Shown in pieces: positions 54,984-64,000 of a stretch of 64,000 nt of DNA. Positions within the stretch are counted from its first letter, which is position 1, and each line of letters begins with the position of its first letter. The notes under the pieces were generated by a model that saw only the letters and a list, made by a program, of their open reading frames with translations, was not told the DNA's origin and ran no database searches. This DNA is from Paraphaeosphaeria minitans. Lineage: Eukaryota; Ascomycota; Dothideomycetes; Pleosporales; Didymosphaeriaceae. The stretch is taken from NCBI GenBank assembly GCA_015832175.1, contig WJXW01000002.1:1550001-1614000 (forward strand). Direction: 5' to 3'. A program made the translations under genes and the position numbers.

Positions 54984-56998
54984 TTACCTTCTCCCAGCAG
55001 CCGCAGGACCATACTTTCCCATAGCTATGTCCATTCCTATGGTTTCTCCTGGATCCTGAGTCATCAGTCTTCCTGACCGCACAAGATTCCTCAGCTCGTA
55101 GAAACGCTTGTGTGGGAAGGGCGCCAAGCGCATGTCCAACTCCCATGTATACGGACTGACAGCGTAACCATTCTTAATGCTCAGCTTGACAGCTGGCCCA
55201 GTCTTTTTACCTTCAAAGTACGGCATCGCCGTCCCCGGTTCGAGATTCGCAAGTAGAGTCACGTCCACCGGGGTAGGCAAGGATCGGTCTCCCCTCACGA
55301 GCCACAACCCCAGTCTGTCGTTCTTGTCCATGACCAGAGAGGTGCCCGAAGTTGTCGTTCCGACAGTGTCGTGGTCCCAGAACTGGTCTATTTGCGCTCC
55401 CTCATCTGCCGAGTATCCTGCCAGACCCTTGCCTTTATGAACCGCGGGCAGTGTCTCGGCGCGCGTTGCTGCCGCGACGCCCAATTGAACGAAGTTGACG
55501 GCGGGGAGCATCCAAAGCTTGGACACAGCGCCGGCGATTTTCTTGCCTGTGCCCTGTGTTGAAGGTTAGTTGGAGTGCCGCACGTCCGCGCTCGATTGTG
55601 CAAACTTACCGAGTGGCTCAGGCCGTGCGATTTCGCCAGCATGCACACAGGATTGGAGGTCCTGTCGAATCCCACGCGTACAGCTACCATCTTGAATTTG
55701 TTCTTCCCGAGCTCGAGAGATCCGATCATCCCGTCATCAGTCTTGCTGCCGACGGATATTGTGAAAGTTCGGTGGATCGAGTCCCATTCGGCGCCACCAA
55801 GCGCCTTGGCTTCGTACGGGGCCGAAAGCAATTCGGCTGGTATGCGGAAGCTCATGCTCGGTACGTCGGAGAGTTTGGCACCTTGCAATTTGCTCTTGAA
55901 TTCGGTGATGTCGTGGTAGATCATGATTTGCTCCAGGGCTTGGAACTCTTCCGCATGACTCTGAGTAATCCATGCAGAATCTTCCTTTTTGTATGTAACC
56001 CTGGCATACTTCTTGGTCGCTGGGAGTTGACGTAGATATATTGCAAAGTAAGAGCCTGTCGAAGGATCTGCGCAGTTCATCATACCACGGTAGGTGTACG
56101 GCCCACAAGGATCCAGCCTGATGCTGATCTCCACTGTGAATTTGGAAAGCTTATAATCCCAATCATGATGTTTCGGCTTGATGCTTTCCGTCGAGGTAAA
56201 AGCATCAGGCGAGGTGGCTAGCATACTTGGTCCATATTCTTCCACCCCTTGCCATGCGAAAATCGAATAGTCGTTCGACATGGCCATGATTCTTTCTTGA
56301 AGTCGACGGAACGCTGTCGCTCCCTGACCGTACATCATCTGCATGTCATCGATGCCAAAAATGCCCATGAGACTGTACGCCCTATCTTCGACTCGACCAG
56401 TTTCCCGTCCGGCCGCCCAGGACATCCGCTCGGCAATCGAGTAGTTCGGAATTCTGGATGATTCACGCAGCACTTCCTGGTGTATTCCGGTGATTTTGGA
56501 GATGCAAGCGCTCAAGTCGCTCTTATCGCCTAGATATTCCCACTCGTGGTTGTAGAACCGAACTGTCTCTGGTGCCAACAACTCTTGTAAAGTCCAGCCT
56601 TGTGTAAACCACTTACTTTCCTCGAAGGTAACCCCGTCCTTACCACCGACGTCTTCCAAATATGCATAACACACCTTGGCATCCGTGTACCACATGTACA
56701 TGGAGTTTAAAGCTTCCGACAGCTCGTTGCTGTCTGACTTGTTGATGGCGCATGTATCGACCCAGAAATACTTGCAGTTGTCTTGTTTGGCCTGCTTGCC
56801 ACAAAGCTCGATCTTCCGGTAGCCTCGCTTTGGCCGATAGAGGGTTTTCAATACATTGTCGTACTTCACTTCTTCGTCGGGGTCCTTGAGCCATACATGT
56901 GATAGTATCGCGTATTTAGCGCCGCCTGGTAACTGGCGATGGTCATCGATCCGTTCAATCTGGAGATGGCCATTCTCAAACTTCAATAGGCGGATCAT
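54984..56998 (-). CDS. HET-domain protein
   Basis: Heterokaryon-incompatibility type protein, 652 aa, from exons 56998-55610 and 55553-54984 (56-nt intron, GTAAGT donor) joined in frame at GLSHSGTGKKIAGAV. The HET domain occupies about residues 27-190: KYAILSHVWLKDPDEEV, CKYFWVDTCAINKSDSNELS, YMWYTDAKVCYAYLEDV and SKWFTQGWTLQELLAPETV. Then RAYSLMGIFGIDDMQMMYGQ follows, typical of the HET-D/E subgroup. The C-terminal half has no NACHT or WD repeats and no recognised domain. I start at the Met of IRLLKFENGHLQ; an upstream in-frame extension of ~108 codons looks non-coding. HET proteins trigger programmed cell death after non-self fusion in other fungi. A solo LTR lies about 560 bp upstream. Confidence 0.88.
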
Positions 56999-57322
56999 GA
57001 TCGCAGGTACAGTTTCAAGCAATAGAGACGTTGTAATCTTCTTCAAGATATTGAGTAAACCGGAGAAAGTTAAGGGAGACAATATGCCTATTTGTGCCCT
57101 GTGCACAGTTGCTATCACATCAGGCTGGCCCCCAAGCCCTGATGCAATACTTCCCGCGTTGCAGGGTATGCAAACATGGTCCCGTACCTGGCTTGTGCTA
57201 GAGAGTGGGCAACCTGTTGTAAGATTCGCCGTTGACTCCGCCTCAACAATTTGATACGCGTTTCTTTGCATACAACGGTCAAAACCAGTACGTGACGTTG
57301 CACAGTGTGTTTGTCTCCTCAT

Positions 57323-57558
57323 ATGTCTTGATTAATTGCTGGCACGATGACGTTGTTCGAAATTAACATGTGGATGCGGCAGGTGGAGCAAGGCTGAGGA
57401 CTCTTATCAACTTACATACCGATCGTCAACGCTGATGGTAGGAGGATAAATCGTCCGGTCTTCGTTAAGTACCTAGCCTACTTTCGGCTGACGCAGACGA
57501 TTGGCCAGAAGCGAGGGTCTCACCGGTAACGGTGTTCGCGAACACCCAATAAGGTATG
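57323..57558. other. flank of the second solo LTR
   Basis: No gene is present. It lies between the HET gene's upstream open frame and the LTR target duplication. Confidence 0.35.
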
Positions 57559-57775
57559 TGTGGCGCGTATGGGATACGGGTAGGGCTATGTGCCCTACAA
57601 CACGAACAGGGCGATCACCTGAGAGGTGATCACCTGACTACTACGAGCTTCTCACTCAGCTTACTACTTCCTTATGTAAACTAGGTCTATATAAGACGCA
57701 CTACTGAGCAGGCTTCTCCTGTTCAGTGACAATACACTTGATCACCCTAAGCAGTATCCTCAATTCATCTCCACA
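57559..57775 (+). mobile_element. second solo LTR of the same family, 217 bp
   Basis: Starts TGTGGCG and ends CTCCACA, flanked by a perfect 5-bp duplication GTATG at 57554-57558 and 57776-57780. Most of its length aligns with the copy at 13633-13842, including the GGTAGGGC block, the TATA-like CTATATAAG and the hairpin with one mismatch (CTGAGCAGG). It lies in the same orientation as the dehydrogenase gene whose ATG is 331 bp downstream. Confidence 0.88.
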
Positions 57776-58105
57776 GTATGCAATTGGTCGTTCAGACGAT
57801 TGGTCCGCTAGGTACCTACTGCATCCATCCCGCGCATGGTTTCGGAGAAAGATGCCTTGCTTTACATTTCACTTCCTCCATCGACCACGTCGGCGAGATG
57901 TCACAACGTCGACCTCGAAAATAGTTTCCACTGATTTCGGCATGCAAAATGGGCGCAATGGGCCTGAGGTCATGTATAAGAGCGCGTGGTACCCGCGCCA
58001 TCTGTTCATGACCCACCACTACCAAACGCACTGAATTCAGTGATTTATTTTGCATCATACATCTCCGATACGGAATACTCATCGATTCCAAAGAAAAGAC
58101 CGACA

Positions 58106-59284
58106 ATGGTTTCCTGGGCTATCACGGGTGCGACGCGAGGTATTGGTGTAAGCATCCCCATATCGTCACAACGACCACAGCGCGAGATGCTAACGAGACC
58201 GCCACTGCAGCTTGGCTTCGTCAAAAACCTTGTGAGTCCGCCTAGCTAATGCTACAGGGCTGCAGATATATCCATAGCTAAAGGACAACACTGACCGCCG
58301 CACCAAAGTCCACGGATTCGAAAAACCAAGTGTTTGCCCTCATCCGGAGTCTGGGAACCGCCGGACCGCTCCTGGAGCTGGCTGCACAGCGCAAGAACAT
58401 CCACGTCATCGTCACAGACATCTCCGATCCAACCAAGCTGGACGATGCCGCTGCCGAAGTATCCAAAGCCACGGCCGGTTCACTCGATGTCTTGCTCCTC
58501 AACGCCGGCTCCGCGGGCCCCGACACGGCCGTGCTGCCACCATCTGCATTGTAAGTCCCCAAGCTCGACTCGAAACGGGGAATCGATATTCAATCCAATC
58601 TAGAATGCTAACGACACCACGCAGCCACGGCAAGAAAGAAGCCCTGGACTTTGAGATCAACGAGAGCGTACGATACCAACCTACCTACCCCACCCCACTC
58701 CACCATCCGTGCCTTTCCCAGGCCTGCTACGCTCGACTAACCCCTGCCGCCCGCAGATCAAGGACAACCTCCTGAGCAACATGTACACGATAAACGCCTT
58801 CCTACACCTCATCCGCAGCGGCGCCGAGAAGAAAGTCGTTTTCATCTCCAGCCAGAGCGGCAATCTCGACTTCACGCGCCGCACCGGCTTCTCCACGTTA
58901 CTGGGGTACTCGGTCAGCAAAGCCGGGATGAACATGGCCATGACCAAGTTCGCGGGCGAGCTCGCACCCGAGGGCATCAAGACGCTGTCTCTGAGCCCGG
59001 GATGGGTGGACACGGATGCTGGTGAGTCGATGCCGAGGGTCGCTGCGCAGATAGATGGAGGATTGCGCTGACGGATTGAGTGGCAAACAGCGAAAGCCGT
59101 GACAGGGGACCCGGAAGTACGCAGATTCGTGCTCGACATGTTCCACAAGGTTGATGCAAAGGTCGAGGGTCCGGCGCCGGTAGGAGAAGCCGTTTCCGAT
59201 ATGCTCCGGGTGATTGGGGGGTTGGACGAGGTGGATAGTGGCAAGTTTCTCACCCACCACGGGGACGAGGAGCAGTGGTTCTAA
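58106..59284 (+). CDS. short-chain dehydrogenase/reductase
   Basis: Six exons: 58106-58147, 58211-58231, 58309-58550, 58625-58667, 58757-59021 and 59091-59284 encode 268 aa, with five introns of 63-89 nt. Splicing gives the classical Rossmann start TGATRGIGLGFVKNL, then NQVFALIRS, VTDISDP, LLLNAGSAG (NAG motif), INESIKDN, VVFISSQSG and YSVSKAGMNMAMTKFAGEL with the catalytic YxxxK. The substrate-side PGWVDTDA follows. All catalytic residues are present. The enzyme belongs to the fungal SDR group close to carbonyl or ketoacyl reductases; substrate unknown. Exon 2 is only 21 nt. The solo LTR lies upstream in the same orientation. Its stop faces the stop of the next gene at a distance of 98 bp. 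Confidence 0.88.
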
Positions 59285-59382
59285 GGAGGTAGTCTGTGCA
59301 AGGCAGAATGCGGCGCTGGCAAAAATAAGATCTACATACCTAGATGCATCATGCGATTCTCCCCATGCAGCCGCACCCCAGC

Positions 59383-61011
59383 TCAGGCAAACAATGGCAT
59401 GACTGCCTCCCCCCGGATAACCGCGTCCAAAACCGCCATGTAATCAACCTCCCCTTTCTCGTCCAGATCGCGCTGATTCCACACTGCCACAACGAGCCGC
59501 TGCGTCGCATCCACATGACCAGATCTGCGTCTCGGATCCCCCCGACTCCGCTCGCACACCTCCAAGATGGCAGCCCGCTGCTCGTCGTCCGCAGCCTCGC
59601 ACCCAACGACGAACAGCGGCCACGCGCTCTGACATGACTGCAGCTCGCCCAGCAGCAGGATGCCCTCCCTCACGAGCCGTGTGTGGCTGAACTCCCTTCC
59701 GGACACACGATGCACCGCGCGGCCGACGTAGAGCAGGCACGCGAGTCGATGGAGATCCGCAACCATAGTACGCCGATTCCTCGGTGTCGCGGTGGGAGCG
59801 GGTATGGGTCCGAAGTCCCCCAGCGTCATGGATATGCGCTGTTCCAGCACCGTCGCACGCTCCAGCTCGGCAGCTGTGTAGGCCATCTCGGGGCGTGGCG
59901 CGACGATGGCGTGGCGGCAGGTATGGACTATGAGCTCGAGGACTTCGGTCGGGCAGCCGATGCTGTCGTCTACCTGCTGCGTGGTCAGTCTAGTCTAGTC
60001 TAGCCTGGCAGATTCCCGGTTGCATGGGGTCAGATGTGAGAACTAGGTATGCGGGCCAAAGTCCCCAGCTTTAGGTACGTGGGTAGGTAGGTAGGTAGGT
60101 AGGTACATACTACCTTTGACCCGGGGCCGGCGCCATCCACCACGCCGGCTGATCGCACCACGGCAGCGAAGCCGCACCCGTCGTACGGCGCTTTCCAATG
60201 CCGGATCGTGAACTCCGACAGCGCTTGGTGGTAGTAGATCCAATCGAGGAGGACTGCGTACTCGCGGCGAATCAACCTGTCCATTGCAGGACATGTGTTG
60301 ATGATGTGCTTCACCGCGCAGAAGAAAGTGACCCACGTCCCCCCGGAGCTCGATCGAGGCATGGACATCTGTTTTGTGAAATGTCAGTAGCCATTCAGCA
60401 CACCCCTTTTTCATACACGCACTGCAGGGCAGGGCAGGGCAGGGCAGGGCAGGGCAGGGCAGGGCACAGCACGGCAGGTTCAACTGATAGAAACCATGCC
60501 AAACCAATCCCTCCAGATGTCTGAGACTTACTTCGTAGTGATACAACAGCATCGTCGCCACCAAATTCCGCAGCAGCGCTCTCTCGTCCAGCTGCTCCGT
60601 CGCCTCGCCCGCAATCTTCGATACAACGCGCCGCTTGTACCGGAACGCGTCTGCGCTACCGCTGCCGTGCAGCTGGAGCGAAGCGAGGGCGAAGACGGCC
60701 TGCAGGACCGTATTTGTCGTGGGGGAAGAATCAGAATCCGAGAGCGCGATTCACACAACGAAAGTTGCTAGAGACTCTGCGTCGGTTGGGGCGAGCATCA
60801 GGGATGTTGATTCGGTGACTGCGCATGGTGGCTGGGTCAGTGGGTGTACGGGATGGGAGGATGTTCCTATCGCAAGGAGGAGAGGAGTAGAGAGTTGTTT
60901 GTGAGCGTACCATACAGAATCCTACAAGATGCGATTCTTCCTTTTCCATGACGACGGGCGGTAGATAGGTCGGACGGGGAGATAGTATGGACATGGAGCG
61001 CAAGAGGCGGG
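59383..61011 (-). CDS. fungal-specific regulator, Fungal_trans_2-type (5' end unresolved)
   Basis: Exons supported: 61011-60911, 60699-60532, 60368-60114 and 59973-59383 (introns 211, 163, 140 nt). Joined frame: PRPTYLPPVVMEKEESHLVG, the next exon AVFALASLQLHG, then KRRVVSKIAGEATEQLDE, LRNLVATMLLYHYE, TWVTFFCAVKHIINTCP and YAVLLDWIYYHQALSEFTIR. The C-terminal part has AELERATVLEQRISMTL, RLACLLYVGRAVHRVSG and LFVVGCEAADDEQRAAILE. The helical pattern is that of the Fungal_trans_2 middle homology region of Zn2Cys6 regulators. I could not find a Zn2Cys6 cluster or a start codon; upstream DNA to 62340 has candidates but none splices convincingly. Two introns contain microsatellites (listed). It may be a truncated regulator. 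Confidence 0.7.
60082..60105. repeat. TAGG microsatellite in an intron
   Basis: Six or so TAGG units within the 140-nt intron of the Fungal_trans_2-type gene, close to its 5' splice site. Confidence 0.8.
60425..60467. repeat. pentanucleotide AGGGC microsatellite in an intron
   Basis: Eight consecutive AGGGC units in the 163-nt intron of the Fungal_trans_2-type gene, taking up about a quarter of that intron. Confidence 0.9.
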
Positions 61012-62359
61012 CTACACGTGACAGTCGTTAGTATGTAGACAACCCATCCAGCCTAGCATCCAGCCAGTGAGTAGGGTACATTACCAGTATGTTGACGGCC
61101 ATGTTTACCAGTCGCGATTGGTTTCTAATTCCAATTCCCATCCCTCTCCCTCTCCAGATGCAGTCGCGCGGCGAGCTCCACATCCCAAGCTCCTGCATTC
61201 ACAAACCTCGCCCGCGGTGGGGAATGGTTCAGATTTCGCCCCCGCGGGACCACATCCACATCTCTCGCCACAACCGCTCTCTTGCCATCGCCCTCTCTTG
61301 GCCACGACAACTGCATCCCATAGCCCCGACACTCGCCTGGTCGTCGCGCAGTTGCCACACGTTGGCCTCTGCGCGTCGCAGCGTACCTTGCGCTCTGGGT
61401 TTCGTAAGTTGGGGGTCTAGGTAGTCGACCAAGCCATCCCGCTCGTGCTGCCCATTGGGACCTGTTGCACTCTCGGTACCTAGGTACTCGCCCGCCTGCT
61501 CGCCTGCTGGCTTTTGATGGGACGGGAAGGATCTACAGCAGCCATCGTGTAAATAGCTAGAACCCACCTCTGCAAGTCCAACAGCCTTTCACTCCCATGG
61601 CGATATTGGCGTCATCTTACGAACGGCGTGTCCAAGTATCCTCAAGTGCTTGAGACTATCTCGAGGTTGGAGACGTGTGTCACAACAAATCGACGTTGGT
61701 GGGCTCAAGAATTCGAAGTCAGTTCGAGTTGCGACGATGTGTGCACTGCTGTTGCGGTAGGAGACATTCAAACGCTAGCGCCCGTTGAGAGTGAATTAGT
61801 CAGCCTCCACAGGTAGTTAGGCGAAATAAGGCTTAGCACTGCAATGCCTCGAGTGCACACTAGACTAGTGCACTTGCTACCCACGCTGTTCGTCTCCGTG
61901 ATTTGGCCGTCCCACCGCAAGTATAGACTATACAGAATCCAATGCTTTCCAAGTTCCCGCACGGATCTGGAGAGCCTTTGACACGTTACCCAGCATTGCA
62001 GGGCAGACACAGCACGCACGTCAAATCCATCGCATGGTGCAAAAGACGAAGTCGTTGCAATGCCAAAAACGTCCTTTCTCTCTTTTGTTCGTTCGTTCGT
62101 TCGTTCGTTCGCAACGGGGTATTACTTGCACTCCTCCATTCCAAGACTCCTTCGCATAAACGCGCCCATATGCACCCAAATATCTGAACTTTTTTTGGCC
62201 AGATGATGCCGCTCCAAAAAAAAAAGAAAAGACGCCGACCAAGATGGAGAATAAAATGATGGAGAGAAAAGCTCTCCCAGAACGAACCGGTGGCATCCTT
62301 CGTCCGTCTTCGGAACGTAGGAGGTGCGTCGTCGTCGTCGACGGCGTCCCGAACAGCAC
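61012..62359. other. unresolved upstream region of the regulator gene
   Basis: 1.3 kb with overlapping frames on both strands. It probably holds 5' exons or the promoter of the minus-strand regulator. A GGTACCTAGGTACT palindrome lies at 61475-61488 and a GTTC microsatellite at 62087-62111. Confidence 0.4.
62087..62111. repeat. GTTC tetranucleotide microsatellite
   Basis: Six GTTC units in a row at the edge of the F-box-like gene's 3' flank. Confidence 0.85.
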
Positions 62360-63760
62360 CTAGACAAACGCCAAAAACGCGTCCACGAAGTCGACCCAAT
62401 CCTGCCCATTCAGCGTCTTCGCCTTCCTCTTCTCCCACAGCACCTCGACGTTGCCCCTCAGCCACGCCAACGCCGTCTCCGCCGCCTCCCGCGTCCCATC
62501 GTTTCGCACAACCCATATCCTCCCCCCGGCGAACTTCTCGCTCAAGTCGATCCCAAAGCACGCGTCCCCGTCCGGCGGACAGTACTGCTCGACCTGCAGC
62601 GCAAAAGTCGGCGTGCCAGGCAGCACCGCGACGTTGGTATTCAGACCCGCGGCGATGCTCGCGTGGCTGGTCCCGGGCTTGAACAGCTTCCCCCGGACCG
62701 CGACGGTGACGAGACGGAGGTGCCCCGCGCCGTCGCTCAGTCGGATGATCCAGTCGCGGAAGGCCTCGTACATCAGGGTGAACTCGAGCTTGATGGTCCA
62801 GGTGTTTTGGGAGTAGAAGATGGCGAGGGCCTCGTGGCGGATTTGGCGGCTGACCGAGGCGAGCGGGTGCTGCATGGCGTTATTGAAGGTGGAGAGGCAG
62901 TAGATGAGGGGTTGGGTGTGGATGAGGTTGGGGAGGCGGAGATAAATCTCGTGGCGGATTTCTGGGGGAAGGGTGAGGAAGGTCTTGGGGTTCGGGGTGC
63001 TAGATGGGGTGCTAGATGGGGTGCTAGATGGGGTGCTAGATGGGGTGCTAGATGGGGTGCTCGATGAGGTGCTGGAGGGGATGGGCGTGAGGGCCAGGCC
63101 ATCGACGCCGGAGTCGTAGGAGGTGTCGAGGTCGGAGGGCTCGGCAATGGGTTCGTCTGCGGGTGGGCCGGAGCACACGGTGAGCGGTGAAGAGGGCGCG
63201 ATGTCGAATCGTAAGCGGACGTAGTCCTGGCTGCGTAGTGAGCCGACGCCGTCCCAGATGGGGTCTGTGAACACGCCCTCGTCTAGCTCCATGGTATTGA
63301 CCATGTCTAGCTGCACGGTGTTGACCATGTCCAGCTCCATAGTATTGAACATGTCTATATCCACGGCATTCACCATGTCCATGTCCACGAGCACCCCCGA
63401 TGCCTGCAGGCCATGCTTCGCCATCTTGGACGGCAGCTGGTGTGTTGCGGGCGAGGTCGGAGACGGCAGCTGGGTCGCAGACCGCTTGGAAGCCACGCGG
63501 CGCACGGCGCGGTGCGAGATGATGCGGCCGCGAACCCCCTCGTGTGTCGGAGCAGCGTCGACGTCCTCGATGTGCTGCACGCCCAACTTCGCAGCGTCGA
63601 CGCCCACGGGGTCGCAGAAGCCGCAGTTGGGCGACTGCACGCTGGCGTCCAGCGCCGGCGGCTTGGGTGGGTGCTGCTGCTGCTGCTGTCTGGAGACCTG
63701 GGGCACGTCTTCGGGCGGCGGCAGCCCCGTGATCGAGTAGCGACGCAGCACCGGCGCCAT
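62360..63760 (-). CDS. F-box-like fungal protein with short-repeat N-terminus
   Basis: Intronless frame for 466 aa. The N-terminal half is disordered, with poly-Gln (QQQQQ at 25-29). An octapeptide repeat at residues 125-160 has the period V/M-D/E-x-D-M-V/F-N-T, five units. A TPSS tetrapeptide tract at about 230-254 is coded by a 12-bp tandem repeat. From about residue 256 the protein is ordered: FLTLPPEIRHEIYLRLPNLI, then SRQIRHEALAIFYSQNTWTI, LRLVTVAVRGKLFKPG and ALAWLRGNVEVLWEKRK. The LPPEIRxEIY start plus an HEAL..FYS block is the common fungal F-box-like layout (in many hypothetical proteins). The partner and target are unknown. The ATG at 63760 is the first in frame; no better start is visible. 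Confidence 0.72.
   Translation of the reverse strand: MAPVLRRYSITGLPPPEDVPQVSRQQQQQHPPKPPALDASVQSPNCGFCDPVGVDAAKLGVQHIEDVDAAPTHEGVRGRIISHRAVRRVASKRSATQLPSPTSPATHQLPSKMAKHGLQASGVLVDMDMVNAVDIDMFNTMELDMVNTVQLDMVNTMELDEGVFTDPIWDGVGSLRSQDYVRLRFDIAPSSPLTVCSGPPADEPIAEPSDLDTSYDSGVDGLALTPIPSSTSSSTPSSTPSSTPSSTPSSTPSSTPNPKTFLTLPPEIRHEIYLRLPNLIHTQPLIYCLSTFNNAMQHPLASVSRQIRHEALAIFYSQNTWTIKLEFTLMYEAFRDWIIRLSDGAGHLRLVTVAVRGKLFKPGTSHASIAAGLNTNVAVLPGTPTFALQVEQYCPPDGDACFGIDLSEKFAGGRIWVVRNDGTREAAETALAWLRGNVEVLWEKRKAKTLNGQDWVDFVDAFLAFV
62999..63060. repeat. 12-bp tandem repeat, five copies, coding TPSS
   Basis: Unit GCTAGATGGGGT repeated five times on the plus strand, antisense to the F-box-like gene, where it codes a Thr-Pro-Ser-Ser tract. 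Copies are identical or nearly so, so the length is likely to vary between strains. Confidence 0.88.
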
Positions 63761-64000
63761 GGCGTGGTGTTGGGTCGGCCGTCAGCGGTGGTGGTGGTGG
63801 TGGTGGTGGTGGTGGTGCGACTTCCACGGGGAGCTGGGCGGGCAAGCGTGCGAGGGCAAACAGGCGGCGGTGGCGGCAACGACGACGGCGGTGGTGATGC
63901 CTTTGCGGGACTTGTATGTCGGCTCTCGCGCAAGAGCTGGGCTGTTCGATGCGTTGGCAGCCTGACGTGCACTGGAGGCACTGGACGACGCGTCTGTTCT
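63761..64000. promoter_or_regulatory. upstream region of the F-box-like gene with GGT tract
   Basis: 240 bp to the window end, containing a run of about ten GGT triplets at 63786-63818. A minus-strand frame crosses it but reads as Pro/Thr repeats from the microsatellite. Confidence 0.45.

Noticed and set aside
56999..57322. In-frame extension of the HET protein upstream of its Met.
   Set aside because: Sequence is unlike HET proteins and contains no conserved segment; the downstream Met begins a typical HET N-terminus.
62324..63067. 247-codon plus-strand frame opposite the F-box-like gene.
   Set aside because: Composition reflects the repeats of the minus-strand gene (GARWGAR-type repeats) and shows no domain.
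63048..63845. 265-codon minus-strand frame overlapping the F-box-like start.
   Set aside because: It uses another frame of the same DNA, is Arg/Pro/His repetitive, and lacks motifs.
1..64000. CRISPR arrays, bacterial operons, riboswitches, rRNA.
   Set aside because: Nothing of this kind was seen; the sequence is intron-bearing fungal nuclear DNA.

Overview
The window is nuclear DNA of a filamentous ascomycete (Pezizomycotina), most likely a Dothideomycete. The signs are short introns (41-220 nt) with GTAAGT/GTATGT-type donors and CTAAC/CTGAC-type branch sites, compact genes on both strands, HET, MFS and Zn-cluster-type accessory families, and fungal forms of ESF1, MDV1, ALG3 and the external NADH dehydrogenase. 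I rebuilt intron-exon structures by hand. A splice set was accepted only when it kept frame and restored a recognisable family sequence. The class-level placement is an inference from protein flavour, not from a marker gene.

Layout. 0-2 kb: relic of a membrane protein gene with in-frame stops. 2.4-8.7 kb: GPR1/FUN34 transporter, an unknown multi-pass membrane protein, and a 999-aa proline-rich protein with a nucleotidyltransferase-like N-terminus. 8.7-10.1 kb: intergenic DNA with an AT-rich relic. 10.1-13.3 kb: ribosome biogenesis factor ESF1 and a small secreted Cys-containing protein. 13.3-20.4 kb: sparse, with a perfect solo LTR, an alpha/beta hydrolase, one pseudogene and one doubtful ORF. 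20.4-32.9 kb: a dense housekeeping block with NDE-type NADH dehydrogenase, MDV1, chorismate mutase, ALG3, an EIF1AD-like protein, an unknown protein, RNase H2 subunit C and a cyclopropane-synthase-like methyltransferase. 34.3-38.2 kb: a Tfc7-like histidine-phosphatase protein and a FAR-17a/AIG1-like membrane protein. 38.8-39.9 kb: a frameshifted bZIP pseudogene. 40.6-46.7 kb: a single gene for a 1,958-aa protein. 47.3-52.3 kb: MFS transporter, PPG1-type phosphatase and a small conserved protein. 52.3-64 kb: an accessory-looking part with relics, a HET-domain gene, a second solo LTR, a short-chain dehydrogenase, a Fungal_trans_2-type regulator and an F-box-like protein.

The most unusual object is the 40.6-46.7 kb gene. 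Its protein holds four tandem modules that look like Ulp1/C48 (adenain-fold) cysteine proteases. Modules 3 and 4 keep a complete His-Asp-Gln-Cys set with the canonical Gln-to-Cys spacing of six. Modules 1 and 2 keep the fold signature but have lost the Cys and Gln. I know of no described protein with this two-dead, two-live arrangement.

The housekeeping genes do not form one pathway; they are an ordinary fungal syntenic patchwork. Decay is concentrated in the gene-poor stretches: C-to-T-type stops consistent with repeat-induced point mutation (RIP), frameshifts and solo LTRs.
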